NCBI GenBank assembly: GCA_027924645.1
Contig: BSBN01000213.1
Location: 31,436,501 to 31,500,500, forward strand
Origin: Cunninghamia lanceolata
Taxonomy: Eukaryota > Streptophyta > Pinopsida > Cupressales > Cupressaceae
Direction: 5' to 3'
DNA length: 64,000 nt
How positions within the stretch are numbered: the stretch's first letter is position 1; each line of letters opens with the position of its first letter. The notes beneath the pieces are model-generated. The model was not told where the DNA came from and ran no database searches. It saw only the letters and a list, made by a program, of their open reading frames with translations. The position numbers were made by a program, and so were the translations under genes. Positions 36,458-49,100 of this stretch are shown piece by piece.

Positions 36458-38260
36458 TGTAAAAGAGCACATTAGTATACAAATCATTTCATCATGTTCA
36501 CATAAAATGTTAACAATAATAAACTCTAACTATTTCATATCCTTTCTAACCATATATCCATGTTCATGATCTATCTTAGATCCTTAATCACACATGAGTC
36601 ATGACATACCTAGGGGAGGATGTTTGTGATCCTACCCATTAATCAAACCACTCACCTAATATGAGAGGGTGGGTTAAGGATTCCAAGACCCACGGCCATA
36701 GGCCCAAGGTTTCACCTCACACCCGGAGGTACTTCACTCTTGGCTCGGAGGGGCTTATAGCCAGCTCGAGGTTCACCTATCGTTAGGCCATTAATATTAT
36801 CTAGGTCGTACGCAACCATAGGGTCAAGAACTTCATGCTACACCCGGCAATACTTTGTTCTTACCCTAGGTCTAAGAGCTTCATGCTACACCCGGCAATA
36901 CTTCGCTCTTAGCTCTAAGGGGCAATGACTTGCTAGCTCGAGTGCTAGACACTAGATTCCTTCTGACCACCAGTCTCATACTAATAAGGTGTGTAGGTGG
37001 ATTAAGAGGAAGGCTACTAATCCTAGCCTGGTACTCATGGCCACGTCGATTACTTATTAAAGGTAATCTCATAATCAATCCCTTTTAGAGATATACTTAT
37101 TATTCTAGGCATCAACATACATTCAATTTAAAATTAGTATATTGTCATTTCTCTTTGAATGCTTATGTCTTTATGATTATGAAACTAGATGTTTACATTA
37201 TTACTACTAACCTTGGAATTACTCTAATATGAGATTCAACATTAAGAGTTATATAACATCCAATTGATTAAAACATTCATAACATTCATATAACCTTTAT
37301 TTATTCTTTAATTTCATGTTTCAAATTTCAATGCCAATGAAGATCATAGATGTAAACATCTAATATATTATTCAATTTCACAACCATATATACTCGATCC
37401 TATCCTATCATTAATGGTATATTGAACAGTAATAAATTCTTATTCATAAACATATTTACTTATTTATTTTATTATTTATAATCTTACAAATATGAATTGA
37501 GTAAGTTAGAAGACTTACCTGCAGGGTATAACTGTTGAATGTTCTTTATAGATTGTTAATTCCCTCAGACCTGATGCATGCTTCTTCTCTTTTCAACGAA
37601 CCTTTGCTGATCGCTACCCTTAATTCCTACTATTTCCTTGGAAGCTGCTCACTGTTATTTCTTGAATATTTTAATCTATTCTTTCTCTTGTTGATTGCTG
37701 CTGCCCTATCTTCCCATTCTCCGCTGTCTCTTACCATTTATATATTCCAAATACCTTAACGGTCATGGCCTTTCATAAGGGGTTCGTGATTATCTTTAGT
37801 TAATAAGACAAGTCTTATTTCCTTCACCGTAAGACTTTTGTCTTATATAAAATCACTTTATTATAAGCTTCCCTTTTTAATGATATACGCTACCTTAATC
37901 TTTTAAATAAGATCTGACTTATGTAAAGTCATTCTTATATTGTTAAGTATATTTATTTATATATTATTATATTTATATTTGTACATATTATATATTATGT
38001 ATTATATTTGTATTTATATATTATATATTATATTTAGAATATATTTATTATATTATTATAATGAATGATTATAATAATATTTCTTATTTATATTTATATT
38101 TATTATTTATAAATACCATTCATATATTATATTTTAATTTTATAAAAATAATATTATTCAATATTATATATGACGACAAACACCATATTTGACTTCTTCG
38201 TCTTTTAACATGATGTTTAAATCTTTAATTTAAACAATGCCATAATATGGGGACATGACA
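36458..38260 (-). mobile_element. Solo LTR C, minus orientation
   Basis: On the minus strand it starts TGTCATGTCCCCATATTATG (38260). It shares its first about 60 bp with LTR A and B, including the inverted-repeat motif at 38215-38235. It ends CTCTTTTACA (36458), about 60 bp earlier than the corresponding part of solo LTR D, whose ACTAATGTTCTCTTTT it resembles. I see no clean 5-bp TSD, so the 36458 edge may be a later deletion. It splits gypsy-3 between RT and RNase H. Its interior has hairpins with conserved loops (36704-36911) and a very AT-rich segment (37930-38170). Confidence 0.82.
36704..36911 (-). repeat. Three stem-loops with conserved loop and covarying stems in LTR C
   Basis: On the plus strand the stems are CCAAG/CTTGG (36704-36743), AAGAAC/GTTCTT (36826-36862) and TAAGAGC/GCTCTTA (36873-36911). 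The last two share a loop built on TTCATGCTACACCCGGCAA; the first has a related loop with CACACCCGG. The changed base in the stem (A-T versus G-C) is compensated on both sides. Confidence 0.8.
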
Positions 38261-39662
38261 AAGGGAGCATTCTCTTGTTCAGAATCAGCATAGAAATCTT
38301 TCAAAGATTTCAAGATAATTATGAGTAACTATCCTGTGTTACCACTTCCAGATCTCACCAAGCCATTCAAACTTGAATGTGACGCTTCAAGGGAAGGCAT
38401 AGGTGCTGTCCTTATGCAACAAAACCACCCAATTGCTTTTGAGAGTAGGAAGTTGCATGGTGGCGAGAAAAGTTACTCAATTTATATCAAAGAAATGCTT
38501 GCAATCATTCATGCATTAATCAAGTTTCGTCAATACTTGGTAGGAGGTAAGTTCATAGTTAAGACTGATCACAATAGTCTTAAATATTTCCTCAATCAGA
38601 AGGATTTAAGTGAAAGGCAGCAGCGTTGGGTGAGTAGGCTTCAAGCTAATGATTTCAATGTAGTTTCCATGAAAAGGAAGAAAAACATTGTGGCTGATGC
38701 ACTTTCAAGAAGACATCTTACCTCCATTGTGGAAATAACAACAGATTGGAAAGATCATATCCTTGCGGAATATGCTAAGGATCCTTTGGCTGCAAGTATC
38801 ATTGATGGTGACACACATGAGGATAAGTATAAGGTAATCAATGGATTGATTTTCTACAAAGAACGTATTCTTTTAGTGGCCAATTCTAAGCTAGAGAAGG
38901 TTATAAAGTCTTTTCATGATGAACCCTTGGCTGGTCACCAAGGATTCTATAAGACCTACAAGCAGATCCGTGAGAGATTCTCATGAAAAGGATTAAAGAA
39001 TGATGTTATGAATCATGTTAGAGAGCGTTTTGTGTGTCAGCAGAACAAAAATGAGCACACACTGGTTTGTTGCAACCTTTGCCCATTCCCAGTCAAAAAT
39101 GCGAAAGCATTTCGATGGACTTCATCACCGGGCTGCCCAAGGTTCAAGGTAGAGACTATATTTATGTTAGTGGACAAATTAACAAAGTTTGCTCATTTTT
39201 TTGAAATTAGTACAGATTTTAGAGCAGCACAAGTGGCTGAATTGTTTTTCAAAGAAGTGTTTAGGTTGCATGGATTACCCAGGAACATAGTTAGTGATCA
39301 GGACAGCAAGTTCCTCAACTTGTTTTGGCAGGAGTTGTTCCGTTTGAGTGGGACTAAGCTCACTCCAAGCACTAGTTATCACCCACAAACTGATGGGCAC
39401 ACTAAGATTGTTAATAAGTGGGTGGAGGGATATTTGAAAAACTATGTTTCAAGACAACTTATGGCTTGGGTTCATTGGCTTCATTTGGGAGAGTATTGCT
39501 ATAGTTTTTCCTATCACATGTCTATTAAGATGTCTCCATTCATGGCTCTCTATGGTTATAAATTATAATGCACCTAGTTTTGTTGATCTAATTTTTGATG
39601 AGTGCAGATTGCCCCAAGCCAAAGACTTGCTACAACAAAGTCAAGATATCATGAAGGCTCAG
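38261..39662 (+). pseudogene. Gypsy-3 RNase H and integrase (first part)
   Basis: A 221-codon open stretch (38321-38986) covers RNase H (LECDASREGIGAVLMQ; KTDHNSLKYFLNQKDL; VADALSRRH) and the integrase zinc region (AGHQGFYKTYKQIRERFS). After a TGA, a 186-codon stretch (39008-39568) covers the integrase core ([45 protein letters not shown]). The insertion of LTR H cuts the frame at DIMKA; coding resumes at 56574. Confidence 0.92.
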
Positions 39663-41279
39663 TGTAATATCCCAAAATGGGATATTTTGGACAATTTTGG
39701 ATATACGGACTTTCAAAAATATCTTAGTTTTCTACTCAAACCCTAATTTCTGAAGTAAAAATCAGACTTGAACAAACATCTAGGGCAACCCATAAAACAT
39801 CTCAAAACATCATAATCTCACCATAAACATGATCAACCATAATATACTTGCATTTCACCATCAAATGAGCAACAAATCCACTTCACTTATCCAACACAAA
39901 TGACTGAAAATAAAATCAGAAGTCTGTTGCTACAAAATCTGAGTTTTAAAAGTCTTCAAATACATCAACAAAATAGGGCAAACATGACAAACATGCTTAG
40001 CAATGTTCTGCCCTAACCTTAAGGGTTATACATACCAAAATAAATAGAGAAATGACCTTAAAAATGATAGGAAAAGGTCTCCTATGTGTGTTGCTCCAAT
40101 TAAGGCATGAAACCCTAAGTCTTCAATCCTCAAACTCAATGGAATTCTGCTCCAACAAGTGCGCCCAGGTCTGATATGTTTGCTGCTCCAAAGAATGATG
40201 CAAATGTTGCCATGGGATGCCAACAAACCTCCACAAAAGATCTTCCAAAGGTGGTGCTCAAAGAGTAGGGCTAAACCCTAGGCAAGATGACACAAATCCA
40301 CCAATGAATCCTCTCCAACTAGGGAAAATCAGGTCTGCTCCTCTACTGCTCCAAATCAGAAATTAAATCATGCATAAGAACCACCAAAAATGCCTTCAAA
40401 TGCTAGTCGCTCCACCTCCAATGAGTGGTCCTCCAATCTAGCGAAACTCCTCAACAAATGATGATCAAGCCACGCCAAAGGAATGCCTCCAATGATGATC
40501 TCCAATCTGATTTTCAATTCTGCTCCTCTTCTCCACAAAATAGCAATGATGCACAAGTGAATTTCCGTCACGGAATCCTCCACAAGAAAGAGCTAGGGTT
40601 TCATCCAACTCCTCCTAGGAAACTTAAGGTTTTCGTCTCAAGCTCCTACTCCAAGAGATAAACTCCAAGTGATGAATGAATGTGTGAATGATGATGCTGC
40701 AAATGCCACAAACAAACTTGTATTTATACATATTTCCTTCACTCTTCCATAGTGGCCGAACTTGGCTGGAAAAATACCTTTAATTTATTAATTTCTTCAC
40801 AGGGAAGCCAACCCATCTTGTGCAAGACTTGGCACCGAAATAAATTGCTACACTTTTTCCTAGGCCGACCTAGGCAGTTTAAACTTTATTTATTTATCCT
40901 TTTCCTCTCTAAAGAGGGCCGACCCAATATGAGAATCCTTGAGCACCAAAAATGCCAAATTAAAGATTTGCATTTTTCTTCTTCTCTTCCCTTCAAGCCT
41001 TCTTTCTCACAAGTGCCAAGGATAGGAATTATTTTATTATTCTTTTCTCCTTTATAGGCCGTCCCAAACAAATCATGCATCAAATGGGTTCTCCTCAAAG
41101 ATGGCGCACACAAATAATCAAAGTAATAATACTTACCCTTCCTCAAAGTGGCATCGACATAGAACATGTTAGCAAATTCATCTCCCGGTACAATCTCCTC
41201 AGCAATACAAGCTTCCACACTCAAACTCCACAAGGTGGTTTGCTTCAATGGATAGGAAAAAGTAATAAATGGAAGGCGC
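39663..41279 (-). repeat. Solo LTR H, distal segment (minus orientation)
   Basis: H spans 39663-56568 with its insertions removed. On the plus strand it opens TGTAATATCCC and closes GGGGACATTACA, flanked by CTCAG (39658-39662) and CTCTG (56569-56573), a TSD with one mismatch. TATA-like boxes on the minus strand (near 40720 and 41057) suggest minus orientation. The segment is interrupted by LTR E after 41279. It shares its last 319 bp with 43912-44230. Confidence 0.8.
40958..41276. repeat. 319-bp direct repeat, left copy
   Basis: This is nearly identical to 43912-44230, starting AATTAAAGATTTGCATTTTT and ending TAAATGGAAGG. The two copies have the same length and flank LTR E plus a 71-bp piece of its internal region. 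Confidence 0.95.
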
Positions 41280-43911
41280 TGTAATGTCCCAAATTATGAG
41301 CTAAGTGTGATTTGTTAGTTGATTTTGTTCTATGCATGGAGAACCGGAAAGTTGGATCAACTAGTGTGTTTTTGAGCTACATGGGAATGCAATATTGGAA
41401 TTGTATTTTCAATTATGAGGTTGGTTTTGATTTTTAATGATTGCATATGATTCATAGCTGGCCGCCAAACATGAAGGAAGTATATACAGTGTACCTCGGG
41501 GACGTGTCCCCCAGGTTTTTTAGGCGTTTCCTCAAAGGGGGACGTCCCGGGGACAGGGGGGCGGGGACAAAACGTCCCCCTGCCGTCCCAAAAAAGCAAA
41601 GAAAAATGGGGACGTCCCAGGGATGCCCCCTCTAGTGCAAAGCCGCCCCCTAATAATTTTAAGATTTTTCGCAGTCAAAGATCTGTCCATTTCTCGACTT
41701 CCGCGGGCTTCTCGGCTTCCGCGAGGATCCTGTCATGGACCCGTGCCCTCCATCGTCGGCAGCATATGTAATGGACCTGTATATTTTGCTAGCATTTGCA
41801 CCCATAGGACGTTCAAGGAAAACACCGATAGGAATAACCAACGAGTTTCAAGAAATTCCTGGTGTGAATTTTTTTTACGGCGTAGACAAATTCGGAGCGC
41901 TGTAATGCTCACGTATAAAAGACTATTGCTTAATAATTTATTAATTAGTATATTATAATAATATATAATATATATAACTCTATTTCTAATTTTATTATAA
42001 TATATATACTATAATAATATATATATTATAATTTATTATTATTATTATAATATATAGGTATATATATTATTATTTAATATTTATATTAATATATTATATA
42101 CCAGTATATATATATAATATATTATTATTTAGTATTTATATTTATATATTAATATTTATAACAAATAATTTTATTATAACATTATTATATTATTATTATA
42201 TATATAGATTATAGACACAAACGTCCCCTTGCCATCCCCTCGCCGTCCCCTAAATTTTTGAACAAAAACTGCCATCCCAGAAACTCGTCCCCCCGTTCCC
42301 CCGTTCCGGAAACTCGGAGAAACAATGAGGATATATTAAATGCAACATTTATTTATTAAATGATTGCATTGGATCGATGGGATATGAGGGCGATTGGGTT
42401 TGTGGAAATTAAATGATTGCATTTAATTTGATATTGAGCTTTGAAAAGATTTTAAATGCAAATTTTATTTATTAAATATTTGCATTGGAGCGGTTGAGGG
42501 TTTTTATTAAATGCAAATATCATCATTTAATGCATGCGCATGAGGTAGTTGTGGATCAATGCAAGAATAGAGGAGCATTTTAAATGCAAGTTCATAAATT
42601 GAATGCCAAGTCGGTTATGTCAAGGATCAAGATTTTAAATGCTTTGAAGGATATTAAATGCTTGCATTTGGATAGATTGGTTGATTTAATGCATTTCATG
42701 AAGTGGTTAGTGGTCGTCCAAGGCAAGGAATGATTTTCAATGCCAAATCAAAATATTTAATGATTGCACACAAGCTGCCACCGCCCATTCAAGGAGAGTA
42801 CCTTGCTATTGAATCGATCCATTTGAAGGAGTTGTAATTCATTTAAAATAATTGAAGATTGTTTTAAATGAAAGAGTTTGATTGTAATTCATTTACAATT
42901 GTTCAAGTTCGTTGATTCTCATTGGTGGAATTAAATTTCAATTCAAAATTGCCAAGGAGATGGATGCTTATCCATGGAGGAGTTAAATAGAGGACTTGAA
43001 CATCAATTTGCAACCTATGATGCTATGTTATGTTTTCTCTCTAATTGATTTTTTTGGCTGAAGATTCCGATTTTCATACTAATTTGCACGGTGCTAACCC
43101 CTTGTATATGTATGGTGATGACCCCATACAATTGGTGAGTTGATATTGTTCTAATATTCACCATTGAGCTTTATATTGCAGGTTTAGACAAGTATTGGGA
43201 GCTATTTGATTGATGTATTGAAGCCCTTGATCCATTGGTGTCACTATCAAGGTAGCAATTGGGCTGATTGCATCATTGGAGTGAGATTTTTATATGTTGC
43301 AGGGACTGCAATTTTATAACAGCGAAATATTCATTTTGTTTCAGGGCTTCTTGAACATTCTACAAAAATTCCAAAGGCTGGAAATTGCATAGGAACATCA
43401 TCATTTGGCTTAGGAGTGAAGATTTGAGGGCTTGGATGCATATTTGCATTGGCTGGGCGAAAAGTACACTTTCAGCAGTTGGATCAACAAACTGTCATTT
43501 TATATCAGTCAATTATATCTTCATTTCCAAGAGCTCTTTTGTTCAATCTTTGACTTGGAATCAATTGCCAAGTATTTGTACATGATCTTACTTGAAGAAG
43601 GGATCAATTGGATGTCATTTTAATGTGGAAAACTTGATGTATAATGGTCTGATCAGAATTTCTGAGTGACTGATTTTTGTAACAGCAGTGAATAAATAAA
43701 GTTATTTGGAGCTCCTTTCATCATTTATCCATTGGTTGATCATAATTTCATATGTATTTGATTGTGTGTTGAATTGGATTTCAATTTTGGTGTTAAAAGT
43801 TGATAGATATTTTCAGTTTTAAACAATAAGGTCTCTTACAATGGTATCAGAGCATTCAAAATTTCAGTCCAATATCCATTAGGGATATTTATTCATGACA
43901 TAAATATTCAT
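41280..43911 (+). mobile_element. LTR E: 5' LTR, primer site and a short internal stub
   Basis: It starts TGTAATGTCCCAAATTATGA at 41280 and ends GTCTCTTACA at 43840 (2561 bp including a nested small transposon). It is followed by a primer site ATGGTATCAGAGC (43841-43853) and only about 60 bp of leader. The internal region and 3' LTR are missing. In their place comes a second copy of the 319 bp that precedes E. A possible TSD is GGCGC (41275-41279) and GGAGC (44229-44233), one mismatch. The LTR has repeated segments with TTAAATGCAA/ATTTAATG words (42340-42780). Confidence 0.82.
41487..42327. mobile_element. Small non-autonomous hAT-like DNA transposon
   Basis: The ends are CAGTGTACCTCGGGGACG and, inverted, CATTGTTTCTCCGAG, giving an imperfect inverted repeat. 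The flanking 8-bp duplications are AGTATATA (41479-41486) and AGGATATA (42328-42335), one mismatch. Both ends are GC-rich with many GGGGAC/GTCCCC repeats that could act as subterminal transposase sites, while the middle (41920-42200) is nearly pure A/T. No coding capacity was found. Confidence 0.75.
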
Positions 43912-44257
43912 AATTAAAGATTTGCATTTTTCTTCTTCTCTTCCCTTCAAGCCTTCTTTCTCACAAGTGCCAAGGATAGGAATTATTTTATTATTCTTTT
44001 CTCCTTTATAAGCCGTCCCAAACCAATCATGCATCAAGTGGGTTCTCCTCAAAGATGGTGCACACAAATAATCAAAGGAATAATACTTACCCTTCCTCAA
44101 AGTGGCATTGACATAGAACATGTTAGCAAATTCATCTCCTGACACAATCTCCTCAGCAATACAAGCTTCCACACTCAAACTCCACAAGGTGGTTTGCTTC
44201 AATGGATAGGAAAAAGTAATAAATGGAAGGAGCATATCAAAACCATTAGCAAAATAC
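43912..44257 (-). repeat. Solo LTR H, middle segment, beginning with the right copy of the 319-bp repeat
   Basis: This duplicates 40958-41276 and then continues uniquely (AGCATATCAAAACCATTAGC) to the hAT insertion site. The last eight bases, CAAAATAC, are the hAT target site. Confidence 0.88.
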
Positions 44258-45000
44258 CAAGGTTGCACGGAGATGCGCACCCTGATCCCTGGTGCGCACC
44301 TCCGAGACATGGATGCGACTCCCATATCCGAGACACAGGAGAGACGTCCCATTGTCTCAGGAGAGGCCGAGCCGCGCACCCCGCAAGTCTCTCAGTACCC
44401 CCCGTGCTTTTTAGGGCACTTTAACGCATAAAAGGTAAAAATAACACTTTTTTTTGTTGTTTTCATTTCATGATTTAAGTGTGCCGCCTCCACCCACAAC
44501 GCCGACCGATGATTTCAAGTGCTCCCCGCTCAAAGCTCCCTGCTCCCAACTCCCACGACGCCATTACAGATTATAGGCAAGGTTAAAAAAAAATTACTTG
44601 ATGCATACAAAATCGAAATCCAAACCCAGATTTGTTTGAAACTTTGATGCATACAAAATTTCGACCTACTATACAATGTTTATCAAATGTATATCAGTCT
44701 TTAGATTTCTTTGATGCATAACAAATTTTTTTGACTGTATAATTTTTTTTTTACTATAATATTTGCATAATGTATATATTTTTTTTAATTGTATTATACT
44801 ATTATGGTATATTCGCATAATGCATATTTTTTTTATTGTATGATGGTATATTTGCATATTTTTTTACTGTAATATTTTTTTGACTATATTTAAGGCCCTG
44901 ACTCCTAGGGTTTCTAATTTTTGTTTTTAATTTTTTCACTATTTTTTTGACTAATTTTAATGTTTGCCTTTGTCTTTCTAATTTTGTTGCAAATTGAGAC

Positions 45001-45165
45001 ATGTCAGGTGGGGGAAAACAAGCCCTCTACCCCCTGTGGAAGTATTGTGATTGTGTTCTAGGGCCGAAGGGGTCGGGTGGAACAACCACCATTACATGTA
45101 AGCTTTGTGATATTAAGCCATATCAAGGTACTTACACGAGGGCGAGGGCTCATTTCTTTCATGTT
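45001..45165 (+). pseudogene. hAT transposase N-terminus: BED zinc finger
   Basis: The frame starts MSGGGKQALYPLWKYCD, then reads TITCKLCDIKPYQGTYTRARAHFF. This is the C-x2-C ... H pattern with the aromatic WKY characteristic of BED fingers, which bind transposon ends. Similarity is lost after AHFF (about 45160), where the inner block begins. The remaining Cys/His ligands may be those near MCDEV at about 53313. Confidence 0.82.
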
Positions 45166-46071
45166 GATGTGTTTTCCTTGCACAGACAACGCAGCATAAA
45201 ATACTCGCGTATTTTATCCTCTCTCGAACAAAATCACTCAGATGCTGAACTTTGTGATCAACTGAGTAGACTCCAAGGTTCCTTATCTTCAATTCTCAAT
45301 TTGGGATAGCTTGTTTGGCAAAGACGTGATTTGCTGTTTCATACAAAGGGACTTACACTTTGGTGTCCAACGGCAGGAAAATACCGTTTGCACTCACACA
45401 GGTTGTAACAATCGCTTCAAGGCTACACGCTATGATAAACTTATGATATGGCAATTCAGCTCTTAGTCCTACTCTTAACAATGTTTTTTCAAAAAAATGC
45501 AAAAGACTGGGTTTAGAAAGAATATCTAATCTAAGTGCAAGCTATTATCATCAATTCCTGGAAATCTCAACCACGCTTTGCTTCGCCATGAGACAACTCC
45601 ACAAAGGTGATGCAATCTTCTAAGGATAAGCTAAAGGTTTTCAAATTGCTCTATGAACAATCGAAGTGACGCTTGTGATATGTTCAGACTAACCTTACAC
45701 TACAACTTGCCAGCGACAAATCATAAAAGCTATGAACATATAGAGATTTCACTAAGTAATCAAAAAACAATGACTTCCACAAACTGAAGCGAACAAACTT
45801 TGAAAGAAATAAACTAAGTTAAAACATTGAATGCGAGTGAGTACTTAGCAACCATGCAACTTGCAAAGAGAACACACTATCACCATGAATAGCTCAACAA
45901 TGAACTTGTATTAATCTCAGCAATGTCTTAGCAACAGCTCTAATTTGCTCAAAACTCATTATACAAAATGAAGAAGAATGAGGCTTATATAGCCTTCAAA
46001 ATACAATGAATGGCCAGGATCAATTTGGATTCGATGGCCCAGATCATGCCACATCAAAGGTGGTTATAACA
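45162..46071 (-). repeat. Possible LTR or 3' control region of the inner block (tentative)
   Basis: On the minus strand the stretch begins TGTTATAACC (46071), has a strong TATA box (ggctatataagcctc, about 45983-45994) and ends CACATCAACA (45162), giving TGTT/AACA termini. This would suit a 910-bp LTR at the 3' end of a minus-strand element. I find no matching copy near 53290 and no convincing polypurine tract, so it may instead be 3' flanking DNA of the orphan ORF. Confidence 0.35.
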
Positions 46072-46161
46072 ACTTTCTATTATTAGAGATATACAAGAAG
46101 CAATAAAGGCACGTTTTCCAAGGTGACACCTTGGCTCCTATGTGGACTGCCATCGTGGCAT

Positions 46162-49100
46162 TTATTTCTTATGTTTATTCTTTTCGACCAATGCCACGAA
46201 CTTTGGAACAACCCTCGCCATGTCAGCAACTGGTACACTTGGCGCGTTCCGAATGGTTCCTTCTGCCTTCTTCACATCTCGTGTATGCTCATCAATTGTC
46301 CTCTCCCACTCTGCTAGACCAACCTGCTTACCACCAACAAGTGAGATCAAGGAGTAGATGTTGTTTAGCTGTTCACCAGAAATGAAGTGAATAGAGTTGA
46401 AGTAATGAGAATGTAGGTAATTCTTCACGTCATGGAACGCAACCTCTCCTGAAAGTACACACATATCATCCATTACACCAACTATCTTATTATGAGCTCT
46501 CTGAAGCACACTATCCACTCGAACACAATCCATTTTAACCTTGTCAAAAAGCTGATCTCTTATATCCATAGTAAAGTACCAAGTAGAGAAATCATATGAT
46601 GAACCTTCTTCAACTACTCCTTCCTCTCTCAATGCTGACAGTGGAGTGTTCATCAAATCTTCCAAGTGTGGCATATATTCTCTTTTGACAGCATCGAATT
46701 GGGAACATGCTACTGAAACTGCTTGAAGTCTTTCCAACAACTAAGCAACGGTTTCATACTTTTGGATGAGTTTATCGATGAATGTATCTATTTGATTTCT
46801 AACTCTTCCTATCCAGCTTTTCAATTCTTGGGACTGTGATTTCATACCCTCTAACTGAGCGACAGATTCCTGTGAAAGCATGGGAGGTGGAGTGGATGTC
46901 CCTTCACGCTGTCGAATTGGATTCATCAATTGCTGGATATACTGCTTGAAGGTGAGGTTTTCTTTCTCCAATCGATCTCCTCTTTCCTTCTCACACTTCA
47001 ATCTTTCTCTGACCACTGAAACTGATTCCTCCAACTCTTCAAACTCTCGCTCTTCTGTTGTTGGTCCCAAATCCATAGTAGTCACGTCATAATCTTCAGG
47101 GGCAATATCATCAATTGTTTTCTCTACCCTGGGCGCTGCAATATGCACTTTCCTGGACCCAGAACTGTCTCTTGTAATCTTGGAGAATCTAGTCGCCTTC
47201 TCCTTTCCTTTGTCTCGCCTGGTTCTGCTTAACAGCTCTTGTATATTGACTTCTGGCGCTACTTCCACGATCGAAGTTTCCTGTACTCTCTTCCTCAACC
47301 ATTCTGGCAAGGCAGACAAATCTTCTTGGACATCTTGTTCTTGAGCTTCAACTTCTAATTCCGGTGACGATGCTTCCTCATCAGATGCTTCAATGTGTAT
47401 ATCCATTTCATGTGTAACAGCTTCTTGATCTTTGGAGGGACTTGATCGGACTTCTTCAGCTAGAACCTCATGCATGTGTGCTTGATCCAATGTCTGTGGA
47501 GCTCCTTGGTTTTCTCCTTCTTCATTCTCCACTACCGATGTCACATTCATATCTTGAGAAGGACCACCTTCTTGCCTGGAAGAAGTACTAACCTCATGTT
47601 GTGAACTCAACTTTGTCTTCTTTCGACTACTTTCTCCATGTGAGTCGTCCAGATGCTTCCTCTTACCAGGCTGAGCTTCTTCTCTGGAGCTTATGCTATA
47701 TCCACTAGACTCACTGTGATGTTCGCTGCTAGATTCACTATCATCCACCTCTTGTGATTGCTGCGAGTCGGTCCCTCCCATCAAGTCATATGTCAAGGCC
47801 TTATTTGCATTCTCGAGCTTCTTCACTTGACGATCTACATATTTCTTGGTGATCTGTATAACTCGCTGTATCCAGTCATCATGACCATCTTCTCTCTCAG
47901 CCCAATTGACAATGATAGGTCCTTCCTTGTCAAACATCTTTTGCACAAAAAACTTATCAGTTTCCTCTAACTGATCAGGAATAGGCATTATATTACAAGA
48001 TCTCACCAAATCCCAAGCCATTCTCGAACACCTCCTCTCTCTGATATGCTCATCATCATCCACATCTGCCCAATGATCTTCTTGGTGCTCTCGGTGTCTA
48101 AACCTTTTCCCAAATGCCTTCCGAATCGTGTTAAATGGATCAAAGTGATCTCGATTCGTGTCATGAAGCACAAGATTGTAAGCTTGAAGTTCATATTCTG
48201 AATGCTGTGCAGCTTGCAGTGTTGGGCAAGTTTCCAACTTTCCAACTCCTATCGGAAAACTGATTCCGGCTTTCTTCTTATCTTTCTGAATTTTGTCCCA
48301 AGCCAACAGTTGCCTCGTCACCTCTAATAGTACCATCTTGTCGGTAGGATACCTCGGCAAGCGATAAGGATAAGATGAAAATCCTTGGATCCTCAAGTAG
48401 GTGAACTTCGGAAATTGGATGTACCATCGTCCATATTTGCCAATCAACCTCTTTGCATCCTTCGATAACCTCTCATGCATATTTCCTTGAAGCTTCCTTA
48501 CGATGAACATGAAGAATGCATCATTCACACGCTTGTAATGGGCGATAGACTTTAGCTGCAACTGCGGGTAGCAATCATACACGTTGAATTGTTCGGGGCC
48601 ATATCCTATGTCACCTCTGCAATTCAATCCATCATACTTTCCACACATTGCGAGGATATAGATGACATATGAGCTCATGTAGAAGGACTTAGTCTCCTTT
48701 AGCTTGATCATCTGCTCATAAATATTGTTGCTTATGATGCCGGCCCAATCGATCATCACTTCACCCTTAACGATCTCTTGCATGAATACGAACATCCACG
48801 CATCGAATGTTGACGATTGTTGACAACCCATGATTCTGTTCAAGAAGATCACCATGTAGCCAAACTCCGTGATGAAATCTGATTTATGAAGCTTCTTCGG
48901 TAACTTGCTATGATGACTCCTTGGTTGCTTTACCCAATTGACGTTTATCTCTTGCTTACAATTACTTATCGCTCCTTCAAACACCCTTTGAGTTTGCTCT
49001 TGAGTGTAGACGGTGACCCTCCTATGCTTTGGGATGTTGAATGTTTCAGCGATGGCCTCCCTCCTCAAGTGAGCTAAGACTTCTCCATTGGATGTCTCAA

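Noticed and set aside
45001..45309. Host BED zinc-finger transcription factor
   Set aside because: It lies just inside hAT termini with an 8-bp TSD, and the matching transposase body follows on the same strand.
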